From contig JAHDHI010000036.1 in assembly GCA_020631395.1 (NCBI GenBank), forward strand, positions 1 to 45,206: a DNA stretch of 45,206 nt. The letters run 5' to 3'. This DNA comes from Bizionia sp. (GTDB taxonomy: Bacteria > Bacteroidota > Bacteroidia > Flavobacteriales > Flavobacteriaceae). Within the stretch, counting starts at the first letter, position 1. Each line of letters starts with the position of its first letter. Both the position numbers and the translations under genes were made by a program. The notes beneath the pieces were generated by a model. That model had not been told where the DNA came from. It ran no database searches and saw only the letters and a list, made by a program, of their open reading frames with translations. Shown here piece after piece: positions 1 to 9,100 of the stretch.

Positions 1-188
1 AAACACCTTGATTTATAGTAAAATCAATACTTAACGTGATTTTAAGGGGCGACTATCTAATTTTATTGTACCTCTAATTTCATTAGTGATATTCTGAGCA
101 ATACTTGTGATATGGGAAAATATAAATAAACAAAGCAATAAAAGGTAGGTACGATTAAGATTGAGTAGTACAGTCAATTTTCTTGTTG
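1..188. other. Left-edge intergenic sequence
   Basis: AT-rich sequence with stops in all frames. I see no gene, hairpin terminator or RNA gene in it. It lies downstream of the small secreted protein that follows. Confidence 0.5.
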
Positions 189-632
189 TTAATTAGAATA
201 TATTATAGAAGTATACTGTACTTGACCAACTGCTTTTTCTGTAACCATCTTAATTTTCCATTTACCAGGAATTGGATCTTTGATGCTTTTAGTGATTTGC
301 CCAGTTACAACCTCTTGTATGTTGTTTGTTTTAAAGTCATCTAAACTTGTAGTTTTATTTTCTATTGAAAACTCGTCCACAATTTCATCTTTTGAGTTGA
401 ATATTATTATGGTCAAGGTACCAAAATTAATTTTAGATGCGATTTGCAATGTCATAAATGTAATGTCCTTTTTTACATTTAAAGAAATATTCCTTGTTTG
501 GGAATCTGGTTCATGCATATAGATTTGTCTATCTAAATTAAAAGAAGATTCTTGAGCATAACTCAAGACTACAGATACAAACAATAGAATTGATAGAATA
601 TATTTTTTAATAGATTTCATTTCGCTTTTCAT
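189..632 (-). CDS. Small secreted hypothetical protein
   Basis: A 147-residue protein with a clear Sec signal peptide: a Lys-rich start, a hydrophobic core around residues 11-24, and a likely cleavage after SYA just before QESS. The mature part of about 120 residues alternates short hydrophobic strands with Gly/Pro turns and ends with a PGKWKIKM strand, which suggests a small all-beta, immunoglobulin-like domain. No catalytic motif and no T9SS tail are visible, so a periplasmic location is most likely. Initiation could be at the first Met or at the Met four residues later; both leave the signal peptide intact. The next gene upstream runs in the same direction but is 150 bases away. I do not recognise the family; DUF3244-like proteins are the nearest resemblance, and that is only an impression. 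Confidence 0.7.
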   Translation of the reverse strand: MKSEMKSIKKYILSILLFVSVVLSYAQESSFNLDRQIYMHEPDSQTRNISLNVKKDITFMTLQIASKINFGTLTIIIFNSKDEIVDEFSIENKTTSLDDFKTNNIQEVVTGQITKSIKDPIPGKWKIKMVTEKAVGQVQYTSIIYSN

Positions 633-783
633 TTTAAAATAATTTTTGATTAACTGTAGATGTAACCGTCGTGTATTAAAGATATTTAAAATATCGGTTT
701 ATGACTAGCCTTAGCAATTCTGAGTGGATTCGGACCTAGTTGAATCCACAGTAATTGTGGTTATACATTGTTGAGAAAATTTA

Positions 784-2022
784 TTAAAAGTTAGATAATA
801 GTTGAATAACATCTGTATTTAATTCTTCGCTCATTATTTCAAGTAGTTTTTCAATATTCATATCTTGCTTTTCCATATATATTGAAGCTAGTATATTTAC
901 AAGTTGTTCTTCATTCTCTTGGAAAGTTTTTTTGAAGAACATGAAAGCTCTTCCATATTGACCATTATTATTTTCATAAATATATTTAGAACCATATAAA
1001 TTCCCTACGTCATCTACCTTATTTGGGGATCTTCCACGCCAATCTAATAAATGACCATCTTGTTTGTTTAATTTATAATCGCCTAATCTATTATGCATAA
1101 AATATGAACTAGCTGATCTTGGGTCTATTTTAAGACTAAGTTTATAAGCTAAATATTCAGAAAGCCCATCTCTAAACCATCTAAATTTTACGTTACTTAA
1201 ATTATAAGTATCAACTAGAGTTCCTTCTATAATTTCGTGAGAATATGTTGTAGCCATCTTTTCTGTCAAATAAACCGAATTCTTTGAATTGCCATCTGGT
1301 AAGGAAATCACCCAAGGAATGTCAGAACTTTCTCCTACAGTAACAACATTGTTAGAGTTATTATTTGTAACAAGAAAATCATCTTTATTGATGGATTTAA
1401 ATTTATATTGACTTAATAAAAGACTGTCAAGTACTTTTAAATGTGAATTGATTAAATCTACATATTTTAAATGATTTTCACTATCATAATATACAGTATA
1501 TCCAATATTGGTAGTTGAGTCATAGTTTAATTTATCGAACACTTTAAGATTTATAATATTTTCACGTGGACTATTTCCAATAATTTCTTCAACTGTAAAT
1601 GATGCACGAGTTATCAAAGTAAAATCAATTGGTGTAAAAGAGTCGACTTTATATATCTTCCAAGCATTATTTTTCCTTAAAAGGGTCAATTTTAGAGGTT
1701 TTTTGGTTTTATCTTTATATATCTGTGTTGAGAATAAAACTAGAGTTGAATCAGAAATGTATTGGGTGCTATCAATTTGGATTGCATTTAATTTTTTATT
1801 TCCTGTATAGTTTATATAAGAGTAAAACTGAAGCCAAGTAGAAATATAATCCATATTTTCAGCCTTTAAAGAATTGGATAAATGTGGCTTGATAATATTG
1901 TAGTCGTTGGTATTAATTGCATCCTTATAATCATTTACAATCTCCACATAAGAATCCTTTTTCTTTTGACTTATACAGCTTATAAGGATAATACTACTTA
2001 TCAGAATAATTATATTTTTCAT
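784..2022 (-). CDS. Lipoprotein with a degenerate gluzincin-like peptidase domain
   Basis: A 412-residue predicted lipoprotein with lipobox LISC (Cys16). Residues about 25-140 look like an NTF2/DUF4440-type fold, with a repeated pattern of helix, then strands ending in a Trp-Lys-Ile-Tyr stretch. The C-terminal half has the layout of a gluzincin (peptidase MA-like) domain: a metal-binding helix at 262-266 followed by a WFRDGLSEYLA helix whose Glu289 sits where the third zinc ligand usually lies. The first helix reads HEIIE, not HExxH, so the second zinc-binding His is replaced by Glu266. It may therefore be a pseudo-peptidase or bind metal differently. It is probably anchored in the periplasm or outer membrane. 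The family assignment is inferred from motif layout only. Confidence 0.65.
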   Translation of the reverse strand: MKNIIILISSIILISCISQKKKDSYVEIVNDYKDAINTNDYNIIKPHLSNSLKAENMDYISTWLQFYSYINYTGNKKLNAIQIDSTQYISDSTLVLFSTQIYKDKTKKPLKLTLLRKNNAWKIYKVDSFTPIDFTLITRASFTVEEIIGNSPRENIINLKVFDKLNYDSTTNIGYTVYYDSENHLKYVDLINSHLKVLDSLLLSQYKFKSINKDDFLVTNNNSNNVVTVGESSDIPWVISLPDGNSKNSVYLTEKMATTYSHEIIEGTLVDTYNLSNVKFRWFRDGLSEYLAYKLSLKIDPRSASSYFMHNRLGDYKLNKQDGHLLDWRGRSPNKVDDVGNLYGSKYIYENNNGQYGRAFMFFKKTFQENEEQLVNILASIYMEKQDMNIEKLLEIMSEELNTDVIQLLSNF

Positions 2023-2140
2023 TGATTTTAATTCTTTTAAACATTAAACTATGATGCTAAATTATATCATTGAGTACGTCCAACACTCTTTTTTTAGTAT
2101 TAAAAGAGAATGAAAAAAGAATGAAAACCAGTTTTAATCA

Positions 2141-2170
2141 AAAACTCACCCCTTACGAGGAGTGAGTTTT
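2141..2170 (-). terminator. Rho-independent terminator after the acyl-CoA ligase gene
   Basis: The inverted repeat AAAACTCAC / GTGAGTTTT encloses a short CG-rich loop. On the minus strand it is followed by a run of T. It lies 25 bases past the stop of the ligase gene. Confidence 0.75.
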
Positions 2171-2194
2171 TTGAGTTTATGATAAAGATCGTCT

Positions 2195-3967
2195 TTAAGG
2201 TCGATAGATCTTTTCGTAAAGATCTTTATAAATGTCTTTGATGACACTTCGTTTCATTTTCATGGTAGGTGTAAGATGACCTCCATCTATGGACCAAACA
2301 TCCGGTGTCAATTCAAAACGTTTTATTTGTTCCCACTTACCAAATTTCTTGTTGCAGGCATTTATTTCTTTCTGTATTCTGTCTATGACTTTTTGCGAAG
2401 TCGAAATGTCTTCATTGGATCGCCCTATGTCATGTCCTTTCTTCTCTATCCAATCTTTAATGAAGTCAAAGTTTGGCTGTATGATGGCAGATGGCATTTT
2501 TTCGCCTTCTCCAACGACCATGATTTGCTCGATGAAAAGTGATTGTTTAAGGTCGTTTTCCAATAGGGTTGGAATCACGTATTTTCCTCCTGATGTTTTG
2601 AACATTTCTTTCTTACGTCCAGTAATCTTCAAGAAGCCATCATCATCCAACATGCCCTTGTCTCCTGTATGGAAATAGTCTCCAGTCATGACTTCTGCCG
2701 TTTTTTCCGGGTCTTTGTAATATCCCATCATTACGTTTCTTCCTTTTACAAGTAGCTCGCCATCTTCTGCAACTTTCACTTCCACGCCATCAATGGGTTT
2801 CCCAACTGTACCTACTCTAAACATATTATCCGCATATTTCCCAACAGAAACGACAGGTGAGGTTTCTGTTAGACCATAGCCTTCCATTACTTGCATTCCT
2901 GCTGCGCAAAATATTCGTGATAACCTTGGTTGCAATGCTGCACTACCAGAAACCATGGTTGTCAATTCTCCTCCAAGGGCTTCTCTCCATTTGCTGAAAA
3001 TTAATTTGTTTGCTATTTTTAGCTTGAACTCGTACCAAGCTCCATTTTTTCCATAAGGTTGCCATTGTTCGCCCAAAGCAATTGCCCAGTGAAACAATTT
3101 GCTCTTTATGCCAGATAAATCTGTTCCCTTGGCGTATATCTTATCGTATACCTTTTCCAAGAGTCTCGGTACGACACTCATTAGGTTTGGTTTTATCTCT
3201 TTGGCATTGTCTCCGATCTTGTCTATGCCTTCTGCAAAATAAATAGATGCTCCGGCATGTTGATATACGTATATGAGTACACGCTCAAAAATATGGCAAA
3301 TTGGTAAAAAGCTCAAGACCTTGGGATTGCCATCGGACAAAGGTAGCCTGGGAATGCTATTTAATACATTGCTGGTTATGTTGTCATGGGACAACATGAC
3401 CCCTTTGGGTTTCCCTGTAGTTCCTGAAGTATATATTATTGTTGCCAAGTCATTTGGAGAAACGGCATCTTTCCTTGCTTCTACTTCATGCTGATTGCCA
3501 TTGTCCTTGCCCAACTCGAATAATTCCGAATAATGTTTACAACCTTCTATATGATCGAAAGAATAGACTTCTTTGACTTTAGTGTTTGCTTTTACCTTGT
3601 TCACCTTGGCCAATACTTCTTCATCGGAAACAAAGCAGTATATGGATTCGCTATGATTTAAAACATACTCATAGTCTTCCGCGCAGATGGTTGGATAAAT
3701 GGGGATGTTTTGGGCACCGACTTGCAGTACTCCAATGTCCATTATGTTCCATTCGGTTCTGTTGGTTGTGGAGATAACCGCAATCTTGTCGTCTTTTCGA
3801 ATTCCCATTCTTAAAAGCGCACGACTTATCGCATTGGCTTTGTCTATGTATTCCTTGGTAGAGGTTTTAATCCATTCTCCATCATATTTTGTTACCAATG
3901 AAGCGTCTAGATTGTATTTTTCTAGCTGGTAATAAGGGAAATCAAAAAGGCGTGTAATTTCTGTCAT
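2195..3967 (-). CDS. Long-chain fatty acid-CoA ligase (AMP-forming)
   Basis: A 590-residue member of the ANL adenylating superfamily, of the long-chain acyl-CoA synthetase (FadD15/ACSL) type. It activates fatty acids with ATP and CoA. The phosphate-binding loop YTSGTTGKPKG, the GYGLTETSP motif, the HTGDKG motif and the GRKKEMFKTSGGKYV hinge with the catalytic-lysine region are all present in the usual order. The frame stays open further upstream, but that extension begins at a TTG and overlaps the promoter at 3995-4024. The ATG at 3967, giving MTEITRLFDF, is the better start. There are no co-directional neighbours in close spacing, so it is probably monocistronic. No damage is visible. Confidence 0.93.
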   Translation of the reverse strand: MTEITRLFDFPYYQLEKYNLDASLVTKYDGEWIKTSTKEYIDKANAISRALLRMGIRKDDKIAVISTTNRTEWNIMDIGVLQVGAQNIPIYPTICAEDYEYVLNHSESIYCFVSDEEVLAKVNKVKANTKVKEVYSFDHIEGCKHYSELFELGKDNGNQHEVEARKDAVSPNDLATIIYTSGTTGKPKGVMLSHDNITSNVLNSIPRLPLSDGNPKVLSFLPICHIFERVLIYVYQHAGASIYFAEGIDKIGDNAKEIKPNLMSVVPRLLEKVYDKIYAKGTDLSGIKSKLFHWAIALGEQWQPYGKNGAWYEFKLKIANKLIFSKWREALGGELTTMVSGSAALQPRLSRIFCAAGMQVMEGYGLTETSPVVSVGKYADNMFRVGTVGKPIDGVEVKVAEDGELLVKGRNVMMGYYKDPEKTAEVMTGDYFHTGDKGMLDDDGFLKITGRKKEMFKTSGGKYVIPTLLENDLKQSLFIEQIMVVGEGEKMPSAIIQPNFDFIKDWIEKKGHDIGRSNEDISTSQKVIDRIQKEINACNKKFGKWEQIKRFELTPDVWSIDGGHLTPTMKMKRSVIKDIYKDLYEKIYRP

Positions 3968-3994
3968 TATTTTAGTCGGAGTTAATATCATATG

Positions 3995-4024
3995 CAAAGT
4001 ATGAAAAATACAAGGATTATCAAA
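3995..4024 (-). promoter_or_regulatory. Bacteroidota-type promoter of the acyl-CoA ligase gene
   Basis: On the minus strand a TTTG at 4024-4021 is separated by 19 bases from TACTTTG at 4001-3995. This is close to the -33 TTTG / -7 TAnnTTTG consensus, with one base fewer in the -7 box. It implies a transcript starting near 3988, which supports the ATG at 3967 as the start codon. Confidence 0.6.
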
Positions 4025-4337
4025 TGTGATAAATAAAAAAGAATCAATTAATGAGCTAATGCCCTTCTTGAAGTCTTTTGTTGTCGGAAATGCATTGGAG
4101 AATCGTTTTGAATTCTATGGGGAACTATTTTGAAAATAATGTAAAAATAAAGGAGCTATTGAAAAATAGCTCCCTCTGCTAATTGAATGATAGCAAAATT
4201 TATGCTTCCTCGTATATATTTAATAACTAACTGTTTTTAAATGAACCCCTTAACTTTCATTTGATTAAATATGTAGCATAAACTCTGGGTAAAAATAGCT
4301 AGAATTTAGTGAATTAGGTTGTAAAAAATCGTAATCA
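4025..4337. other. Intergenic region between AraC regulator and ligase promoter
   Basis: About 310 bases without a coding frame that I can support. The only structured element is the perfect hairpin at 4152-4173, described separately. Confidence 0.5.
4152..4173 (-). terminator. Perfect 9-bp hairpin with GAAA loop, probable terminator
   Basis: GGAGCTATT and AATAGCTCC pair perfectly around a GAAA loop. On the minus strand the hairpin is followed by TTATTTTTAC, so it could terminate the AraC-type regulator transcript. It lies about 165 bases past that gene, which is longer than usual. Confidence 0.5.
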
Positions 4338-5138
4338 CTATTTTTTTAAGTATTCTTTGGCAAAAATATAATCTTCTTGGAAGTATTCTTTTGGTGATTT
4401 TCTCATGAATAGCTTGAAGTCTTTGGTAAAATGGGATTCATCATAGTAGTCATACATGAATATTAGGTCTTTGATCTTAGTATTTTGATTTACGTACCTC
4501 CTCATCAATCTAATAAACCTAAAAAGCTTCATGTATTTGCCTGGAGTTATGCCGACTATTCTTTTAAATGTCGTTTCCAATGTCTTTTGGGATACGGGTA
4601 TTTCTTTCAAAAGGTCACTGACCTTGAGAAGGCCTTCTTTTTTTCTAATGAGTTTGATGGCTTGGTCGACATTTTTCGTATGCTTGTCTATTAGGAGAGG
4701 CATTGATTTGAAACTGTTTTTTATTGCCTCTAAAGCGATTTTGTCTTTCAGTTCCGATTCGAATAAGGGCAACAATAGGTGATGCAAATCTTTGGAAACC
4801 TCCTTTAAAGGGACATGGTTGTTTTTTAATTTTGAAACATCGTAGCCTATTAGTTTGTACAATGCGGTTGGGTGTAAGGCAATGCCAATCGAACTAGCCT
4901 CTTCATTAATTTTTAGGGGATATGAATTGGAGAATAGACCTGTTAGCATCAAACCATGAAGGTCTAAGTTCTTGTCTGCTTCTATAATGGCATTTTCTTT
5001 TTTTATGTAGGTGATTAGAGGTAATGCAACTGGTGCTATCGTTGTATTGAAAGAAATCATGTCTTCGTTAAAAAACAATTCAAAATATTCTTCAATTATA
5101 TTCAATTCATCTTTAGCCTTAAAAGCATTGTATACCAT
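4338..5138 (-). CDS. AraC-family transcriptional regulator
   Basis: A 266-residue regulator with a C-terminal AraC-type double helix-turn-helix at about residues 160-255. The second helix-turn-helix shows the usual pattern of a Tyr-Asp-Glu-Ser-His-Phe helix followed by F..KSPKEYF. The N-terminal part of about 130 residues resembles the sensor domain of other flavobacterial AraC proteins, but no ligand can be inferred. The frame can be extended upstream to a TTG at 5225, adding 29 mostly basic residues. The first ATG, at 5138, gives the family-like start MVYNAF and is preferred. It stands alone between two long intergenic regions, so its targets cannot be guessed from context. Confidence 0.85.
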   Translation of the reverse strand: MVYNAFKAKDELNIIEEYFELFFNEDMISFNTTIAPVALPLITYIKKENAIIEADKNLDLHGLMLTGLFSNSYPLKINEEASSIGIALHPTALYKLIGYDVSKLKNNHVPLKEVSKDLHHLLLPLFESELKDKIALEAIKNSFKSMPLLIDKHTKNVDQAIKLIRKKEGLLKVSDLLKEIPVSQKTLETTFKRIVGITPGKYMKLFRFIRLMRRYVNQNTKIKDLIFMYDYYDESHFTKDFKLFMRKSPKEYFQEDYIFAKEYLKK

Positions 5139-5594
5139 GGGTAAGTGTAAGTTTATCAAACAACTAGCGATGCAAAATATGTTTTTTTTATTATGTTTAC
5201 CTTTTTTAAATACGGTTTTTATCAACTTTAACAGTTTTCAGAAGGGAATCACAGTCTATTTGCTAGATGCTTACTTTTAAGTAACTATAAGGCGTACCGT
5301 ACAATGAATGACATCTTTGTTTTTTTGGGGTTGCATTTTCAAGTTCAAGGATAGTTGTTTCTTGGTGATTTTCATTTTTCAATTGATTTTCCATTCTTTT
5401 GTTTCAAAACGATTACCAAGTTTTATCATTTTTTTGGATTAATCAAGGAGTTGCGTCTTTGTAGCTCGGCTTCATAGAAAAGTTTTATTCTTGTAGTATT
5501 GTCAAAAGGGGAAAATTTCAATTTAAAAGAGAATTTAGGTTGCGTTTCTAAAATATGGTATAAGCAAATCTAAAAGGGACAAATGGTTTTAGCT
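5139..5594. other. Intergenic region between GNAT and AraC genes
   Basis: About 450 AT-rich bases. I see no coding frame, RNA gene or strong terminator. An imperfect inverted repeat (CTTGGTGATT near 5363 and GATTACCAAG near 5411) is too weak to call. Confidence 0.5.
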
Positions 5595-6089
5595 TTATTC
5601 TATGGGACATTCAAAGACATAGTCATTCATGACATATCCATTTCCTATGTCAAAATCTTCTTCGGCTATAATTTTAAATCCCGCTTTTTCATAGGCTCTA
5701 ATTCCTTTTTCATTACCTCTGTTTACAGTTAGATAAACCGCTTTGCAGTTATTTGTTTTTGCATATTCCTTTACTCGGTTAAGCGCTAGTTTACCCAATC
5801 CTAAGCCTTGAGCTGCAGTTTTCAAGTAGATTTTACTTAAAAAAACTCTATTGTCATCTTGTATTACATAGGCTAAATAACCAACAAGACTGTTGTCATG
5901 ATATATGAACTCCCATTCATAGCCGTCATCTAGGTTCTTTTGAAGACGTTCGGGGTTATAGATCATATCGAGCATGTAATCTATTTGATCTTGCGTAATC
6001 ATTTCACGATAATTGTCATTCCAGATTTCTTTGGATAAATTGAAAACCAATTCGAATTGATCTTGCGAAATTGAGATAAATTTAGTCAT
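5595..6089 (-). CDS. GNAT-family N-acetyltransferase
   Basis: A 164-residue single-domain GNAT enzyme. The acetyl-CoA binding loop is visible as QGLGLGK after a VFLSKIYL strand, at about residues 88-102. It is followed by the N..AVYLTVNRGN..GIRAYEKAGF segment that forms the C-terminal half of the fold in RimI-like acetyltransferases. The acceptor substrate is unknown. The ATG lies only 36 bases past the strong hairpin that follows purL, so expression depends either on read-through of that hairpin or on a promoter inside the purL end region. Confidence 0.88.
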   Translation of the reverse strand: MTKFISISQDQFELVFNLSKEIWNDNYREMITQDQIDYMLDMIYNPERLQKNLDDGYEWEFIYHDNSLVGYLAYVIQDDNRVFLSKIYLKTAAQGLGLGKLALNRVKEYAKTNNCKAVYLTVNRGNEKGIRAYEKAGFKIIAEEDFDIGNGYVMNDYVFECPIE

Positions 6090-6124
6090 TGCTCTAATTG
6101 TGATTTATGAGTAAAAATATGAAA

Positions 6125-6153
6125 ACCTCGTAAGTATGAAAAACTTACGAGGT
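6125..6153 (-). terminator. Terminator or attenuator between purL and the GNAT gene
   Basis: The 11-bp perfect stem ACCTCGTAAGT / ACTTACGAGGT has a 7-base loop. On the minus strand it is followed by a TTTTCATATTTTT tract. It lies 24 bases past the purL stop. Confidence 0.8.
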
Positions 6154-6176
6154 CTAATTGTATGTTATTCTGAAGA

Positions 6177-9100
6177 TTATTTATTCTCGATCCACAATCT
6201 TGCATTGACAAAACCTTCCAACCAAGGAGACACTTCATCTTTTCTACCTTCAGGATAGTTTGCCCAGTTCCATTGAAATGTAGAACGCTCTATGTGAGGC
6301 ATCATTACCAAATGGCGACCAGTTGTATCACATAGCATTGCTGTATTGAAGTCCGATCCATTTGGGTTGTTCGGATAGCCTTCGTAACCGTATTTAGCAA
6401 CGATGTTATATTGGTCTTCTGTTTTTGGCAAACTGAATTTTCCTTCCCCATGAGAAATCCAAACCCCTAAAGTTGTTCCTTCTAATGTTGATAGCATCAC
6501 CGAGTTGTTTTTCTGTACTGCTACAGATGTAAATGAACTCTCGTGTTTTTGAGATTCGTTGTGAATCATTTTTCCATGCACGTCATGTTCAGGGGTGATA
6601 AGGTCCAACTCCATGAACAATTGGCAACCATTGCAAATACCCACAGAAAGGGTGTCCTCCCTTTTAAAGAAGTCATTAATTACCTTATTGGCTTTGTCGT
6701 TGTATTTAATGGCACCTGCCCATCCTTTAGCAGATCCTAGGACATCAGAGTTGGAAAAACCGCCAACGGCTCCTAAAAATTGTATGTCTTCTAGAGTTTC
6801 ACGACCAGATATTAAATCGGTCATATGTACATCTTTTACATCAAAACCAGCTAAATACATGGCATTTGCCATTTCGCGCTCACTGTTGGATCCTTTTTCT
6901 CTTAAAATGGCAGCTTTGGGTCTTGGCTTGCTAGCATCAATTACAGGTAGTTTTCCAGTAAAGTGATTAGGGAATTTATAATTTAAAGGTTGTACCTTGT
7001 AATTGGTGTAACGTGCTTCAGCTAAATTGTTTGCTGTTTGTTTTTGATCTAATAGGAAAGACGTCTTGTACCAAACGTCTCTTAATCTAGAAACGGTTAG
7101 TGTATATACTTCAGCATTGTTAATGATACTTAATGTATCGCTTTCCGTTACTTTTCCAATGTTGAAAAATTCAATGTTTGCTTCAGACAATACTTTTTCT
7201 ATTGAAGCGTCTTTAGATTGAATCACAATTCCTGAATTTTCAGAAAACAACAACTTGACGGAGTCTTTTTCAGCTAAAGGAGTAACATCCAATTCGGCTC
7301 CCAAATTAACATCTGCAAAACAAAGTTCCAATAAAGTGGTGATTAAACCTCCCGAGGCGACATCGTGTCCTGCAACTATTTGTTCGTCTTTTATTAAGTT
7401 TTGGATGGTGTTGAATACCGTTTTCACGTAACCTGCATCTTTTACACTTGGTGCATCGTTACCAATGGCATTTAATACTTGAGCGAATGAACTACCACCC
7501 AATTTAAAAGCATCTTGGGATATGTTGATGTAGTAGATGTCGCCTGCATTTTTATTGAAAACAGGTTCTACGACTTTAGAGATGGCATTGCAGTTTGCAG
7601 CAGCAGAAATGATAACTGTTCCAGGAGAGATGACATCCTCATTAGGATATTTTTGTTTCATTGACAAGGAATCTTTCCCAGTTGGAACATTGATTCCCAA
7701 ATCGATTGCAAATTCCGAAATGGCTTGTACCGCTTCGTACAAACGGGCATCTTCACCTTCATTCTTACAAGGCCACATCCAGTTTGCAGATAGTGAAACC
7801 GATTGCAAGTTGTCTTTTAATGGCGCCCACATGATATTGGTCAAGGCTTCTGCAATGCTATTGCGACTTCCTGCTACTGGATTTATCAATCCAGAAATAG
7901 GGGAGTGCCCAATGGAAGTGGCGATTCCTTCTTTTCCCTTATAGTCCAAAGCCATTACACCTACGTTGTTCAATGGTATTTGCAATGGACCAACACATTG
8001 TTGTTTTGCCACCTTACCACCAACACAACGGTCTACCTTATTTGTTAACCAGTCTTTACAGGCAACTGCTTCCAATTGCAGTACTTGGTCTAAATAGTTC
8101 AGAATATTATCTGCATCGTAGGTTACGTCTTTATAATTTCTATTAACCGTTGTATCTGTTAATATTGTTTTTGGAGAGCTTCCAAACATGTCTTCCAATG
8201 CCAAGTCCATTGGTTTGTCTCCTTTGGTCTTGGATTCGAAGGTAAAACGATCATTTCCAGTGACGTCTCCAACGGTGTACATTGGCGAACGCTCTCGCTC
8301 TGCAATTTTATTTAGTGTTTCTATATGTTTTTCTGCAATGACCAATCCCATACGCTCTTGAGATTCGTTACCAATGATTTCTTTTGCCGATAGAGTCGGA
8401 TCTCCAACTGGTAAAGCATCTAAATCGATGTGTCCACCTGTATCTTCAACCAATTCACTTAAACAATTCAAGTGTCCGCCAGCACCATGATCGTGAATGG
8501 AAACAATGAAGTTTTCATCACTTTCTACCATACCTCTTACGGCATTGGCCGCACGTTTTTGCATCTCTGGATTGGATCGTTGTACGGCATTTAATTCTAT
8601 TCCTGAAGCAAATGCACCAGTATCTGCACTAGAAACTGCGGCACCACCCATACCAATTCGGTAATTTTCACCTCCAAGAATTACAATTTTATCACCTTCT
8701 TTTGGTGTATCTTTCAAGGCTTGGTCTGCTTTGCCATATCCAATACCTCCGGCCTGCATGATTACTTTGTCAAAACCTAGTTTTCTAGCGTCTTCTTCAT
8801 GCTCGAATGTTAATACCGAACCACAGATCAATGGTTGTCCGAATTTGTTTCCGAAGTCCGAAGCACCATTACTTGCTTTTATTAGGATGTCCATTGGTGT
8901 TTGGTATAACCATTTACGGGCTTCCATACCTTTTTCCCAAGGCCTGTTGTCTTCCAAACGAGAGTACGACGTCATATAAACAGCCGTTCCTGCCAATGGC
9001 AATGATCCTTTTCCCCCTGCCAAACGATCTCTGATTTCTCCACCAGAACCTGTTGCAGCACCGTTAAAAGGTTCTACAGTGGTTGGGAAATTATGCGTTT

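Noticed and set aside
5363-5420. Inverted repeat CTTGGTGATT / GATTACCAAG
   Set aside because: Mismatched and separated by about 40 bases; not a convincing terminator or operator.
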